In this document: positions 41,020 through 41,393 of the stretch, in pieces
Numbering within the stretch: position 1 is the stretch's first letter
How the letters are laid out: each line of letters begins with the position of its first letter
Assembly: GCF_006152115.1 (NCBI RefSeq)
Contig: NZ_VDFU01000031.1
Span: forward strand, 1-41,393
Direction of reading: 5' to 3'
Source: Rubellimicrobium rubrum
Lineage (GTDB): Bacteria > Pseudomonadota > Alphaproteobacteria > Rhodobacterales > Rhodobacteraceae
DNA: 41,393 nucleotides
The notes under the pieces: model-generated
Seen by the model: only the letters and a program-made list of their open reading frames with translations
Told to the model about the DNA's origin: nothing
The model's database searches: none
Made by a program: the position numbers and the translations under genes

Positions 41020-41393
41020 ATGCCTCGTACAGAGCAACTCAATGGCCAATCCGCCACATCCCGTCCACGCCGGATCCTTCTGGCGGGGGGTGCGGGGTTC
41101 GTGGGCTCCCATTTGGCCGAACGGCTGGTCGGAGCGGGGCACGAGGTCATCTGCGTGGACAGCCTGCAAACGGGCCGGCTGTCGAACTTGGCTCCCTTGA
41201 TGCGGGAGCCGCGGTTTTCCTTCCTTCGCCACGACATCGGGCTTCCCCTGAGCGTGGATGGGCCGTTGGACGAGATCTGGAACCTGGCCTGCGCGGCCTC
41301 CCCGCCGCAGTACCAGCGCGACCCCCTGCACACGATGCGCACCTGCCTGCAGGGTAGCTGGAACCTGCTGGAACTGGCTCGGGAGAAGCGCGC
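41020..41393 (+). CDS. UDP-glucuronate decarboxylase-like protein, 5' part only
   Basis: Start of an extended short-chain dehydrogenase gene that runs off the window (124 codons visible). After a 17-residue lead it shows RILLAGGAGFVGSHLAERL (cofactor motif), then the block DEIWNLACAASPPQYQRDPLHTMRTC. The ASPP-YQ-DP--T pattern is typical of UDP-glucuronate decarboxylases (UDP-xylose synthases). Ala and Cys placements (ACAASPP for ACPASPP) deviate slightly. The ATG has AAGG seven bases before it. The catalytic Tyr-Lys lies beyond the window. The product would supply UDP-xylose or a related sugar to the second glycan locus. Confidence 0.82.
   Translation, partial: MPRTEQLNGQSATSRPRRILLAGGAGFVGSHLAERLVGAGHEVICVDSLQTGRLSNLAPLMREPRFSFLRHDIGLPLSVDGPLDEIWNLACAASPPQYQRDPLHTMRTCLQGSWNLLELAREKR

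Overview
The window is GC-rich DNA with densely packed genes that often overlap by 4 bases (ATGA/GTGA). Gene content points to an alphaproteobacterium, most likely of the Rhodobacterales: a Wzc/Wza-type export pair of alphaproteobacterial style, a small ribbon-helix-helix protein beginning MCRIF, and lasso peptide genes of proteobacterial type. I cannot name the genus from sequence alone. There are no tRNA or rRNA genes, CRISPR arrays or recognisable transposase genes.

Region 1 (186-7744, minus strand) is one half of an exopolysaccharide locus. Read in the direction of transcription it runs gmd, fcl, manC, a Wzx-like flippase and two GT4 glycosyltransferases. The first three make GDP-mannose and GDP-L-fucose, so a fucose- or mannose-containing repeat unit is likely.

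Region 2 (8190-15224, minus strand) is a complete lasso peptide (RiPP) gene set inside the polysaccharide locus. In order of transcription it holds a nucleotidyltransferase, an ABC exporter, an asparagine-synthetase-like cyclase, a 48-residue precursor, an HPr-kinase-like tailoring kinase, a PqqD-like leader-binding protein (B1) and a transglutaminase-like leader peptidase (B2). The cassette is bracketed by two nearly identical direct copies of the 3' part of a sugar transferase gene. The intact gene lies upstream (15403-16098) and a truncated, internally deleted copy lies downstream (7965-8177). This is the most interesting part of the window.

Region 3 (15403-20436) holds the initiating sugar phosphotransferase, a Wzc-like co-polymerase/tyrosine kinase with a tyrosine-rich tail, and a Wza-like outer membrane lipoprotein. 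With region 1 these form a Wzx/Wzy-type pathway, but no Wzy polymerase is visible.

Region 4 (20871-29954) is an accessory carbohydrate and redox block: a GH1 glycosidase, two aldo/keto reductases, a CXXCXGXG microprotein, a ribbon-helix-helix protein, a glyoxalase-fold protein, a Tat-exported small subunit with a GMC oxidoreductase, and a GH2 glycosidase. Two strong hairpins separate the convergent GMC and GH2 genes.

Region 5 (30397-32802) holds a DUF1003 membrane protein, a ZIP metal transporter and a voltage-gated-type ion channel with a C-terminal zinc ribbon.

Region 6 (32835-41393) is a second glycan locus. Six tightly coupled minus-strand genes encode two NAD-dependent epimerases, a GT4 glycosyltransferase and three related glycosyltransferases, two of them clearly CgeB-like. 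Divergent from them are a medium-chain dehydrogenase and the start of a UDP-glucuronate-decarboxylase-like gene that runs off the window.
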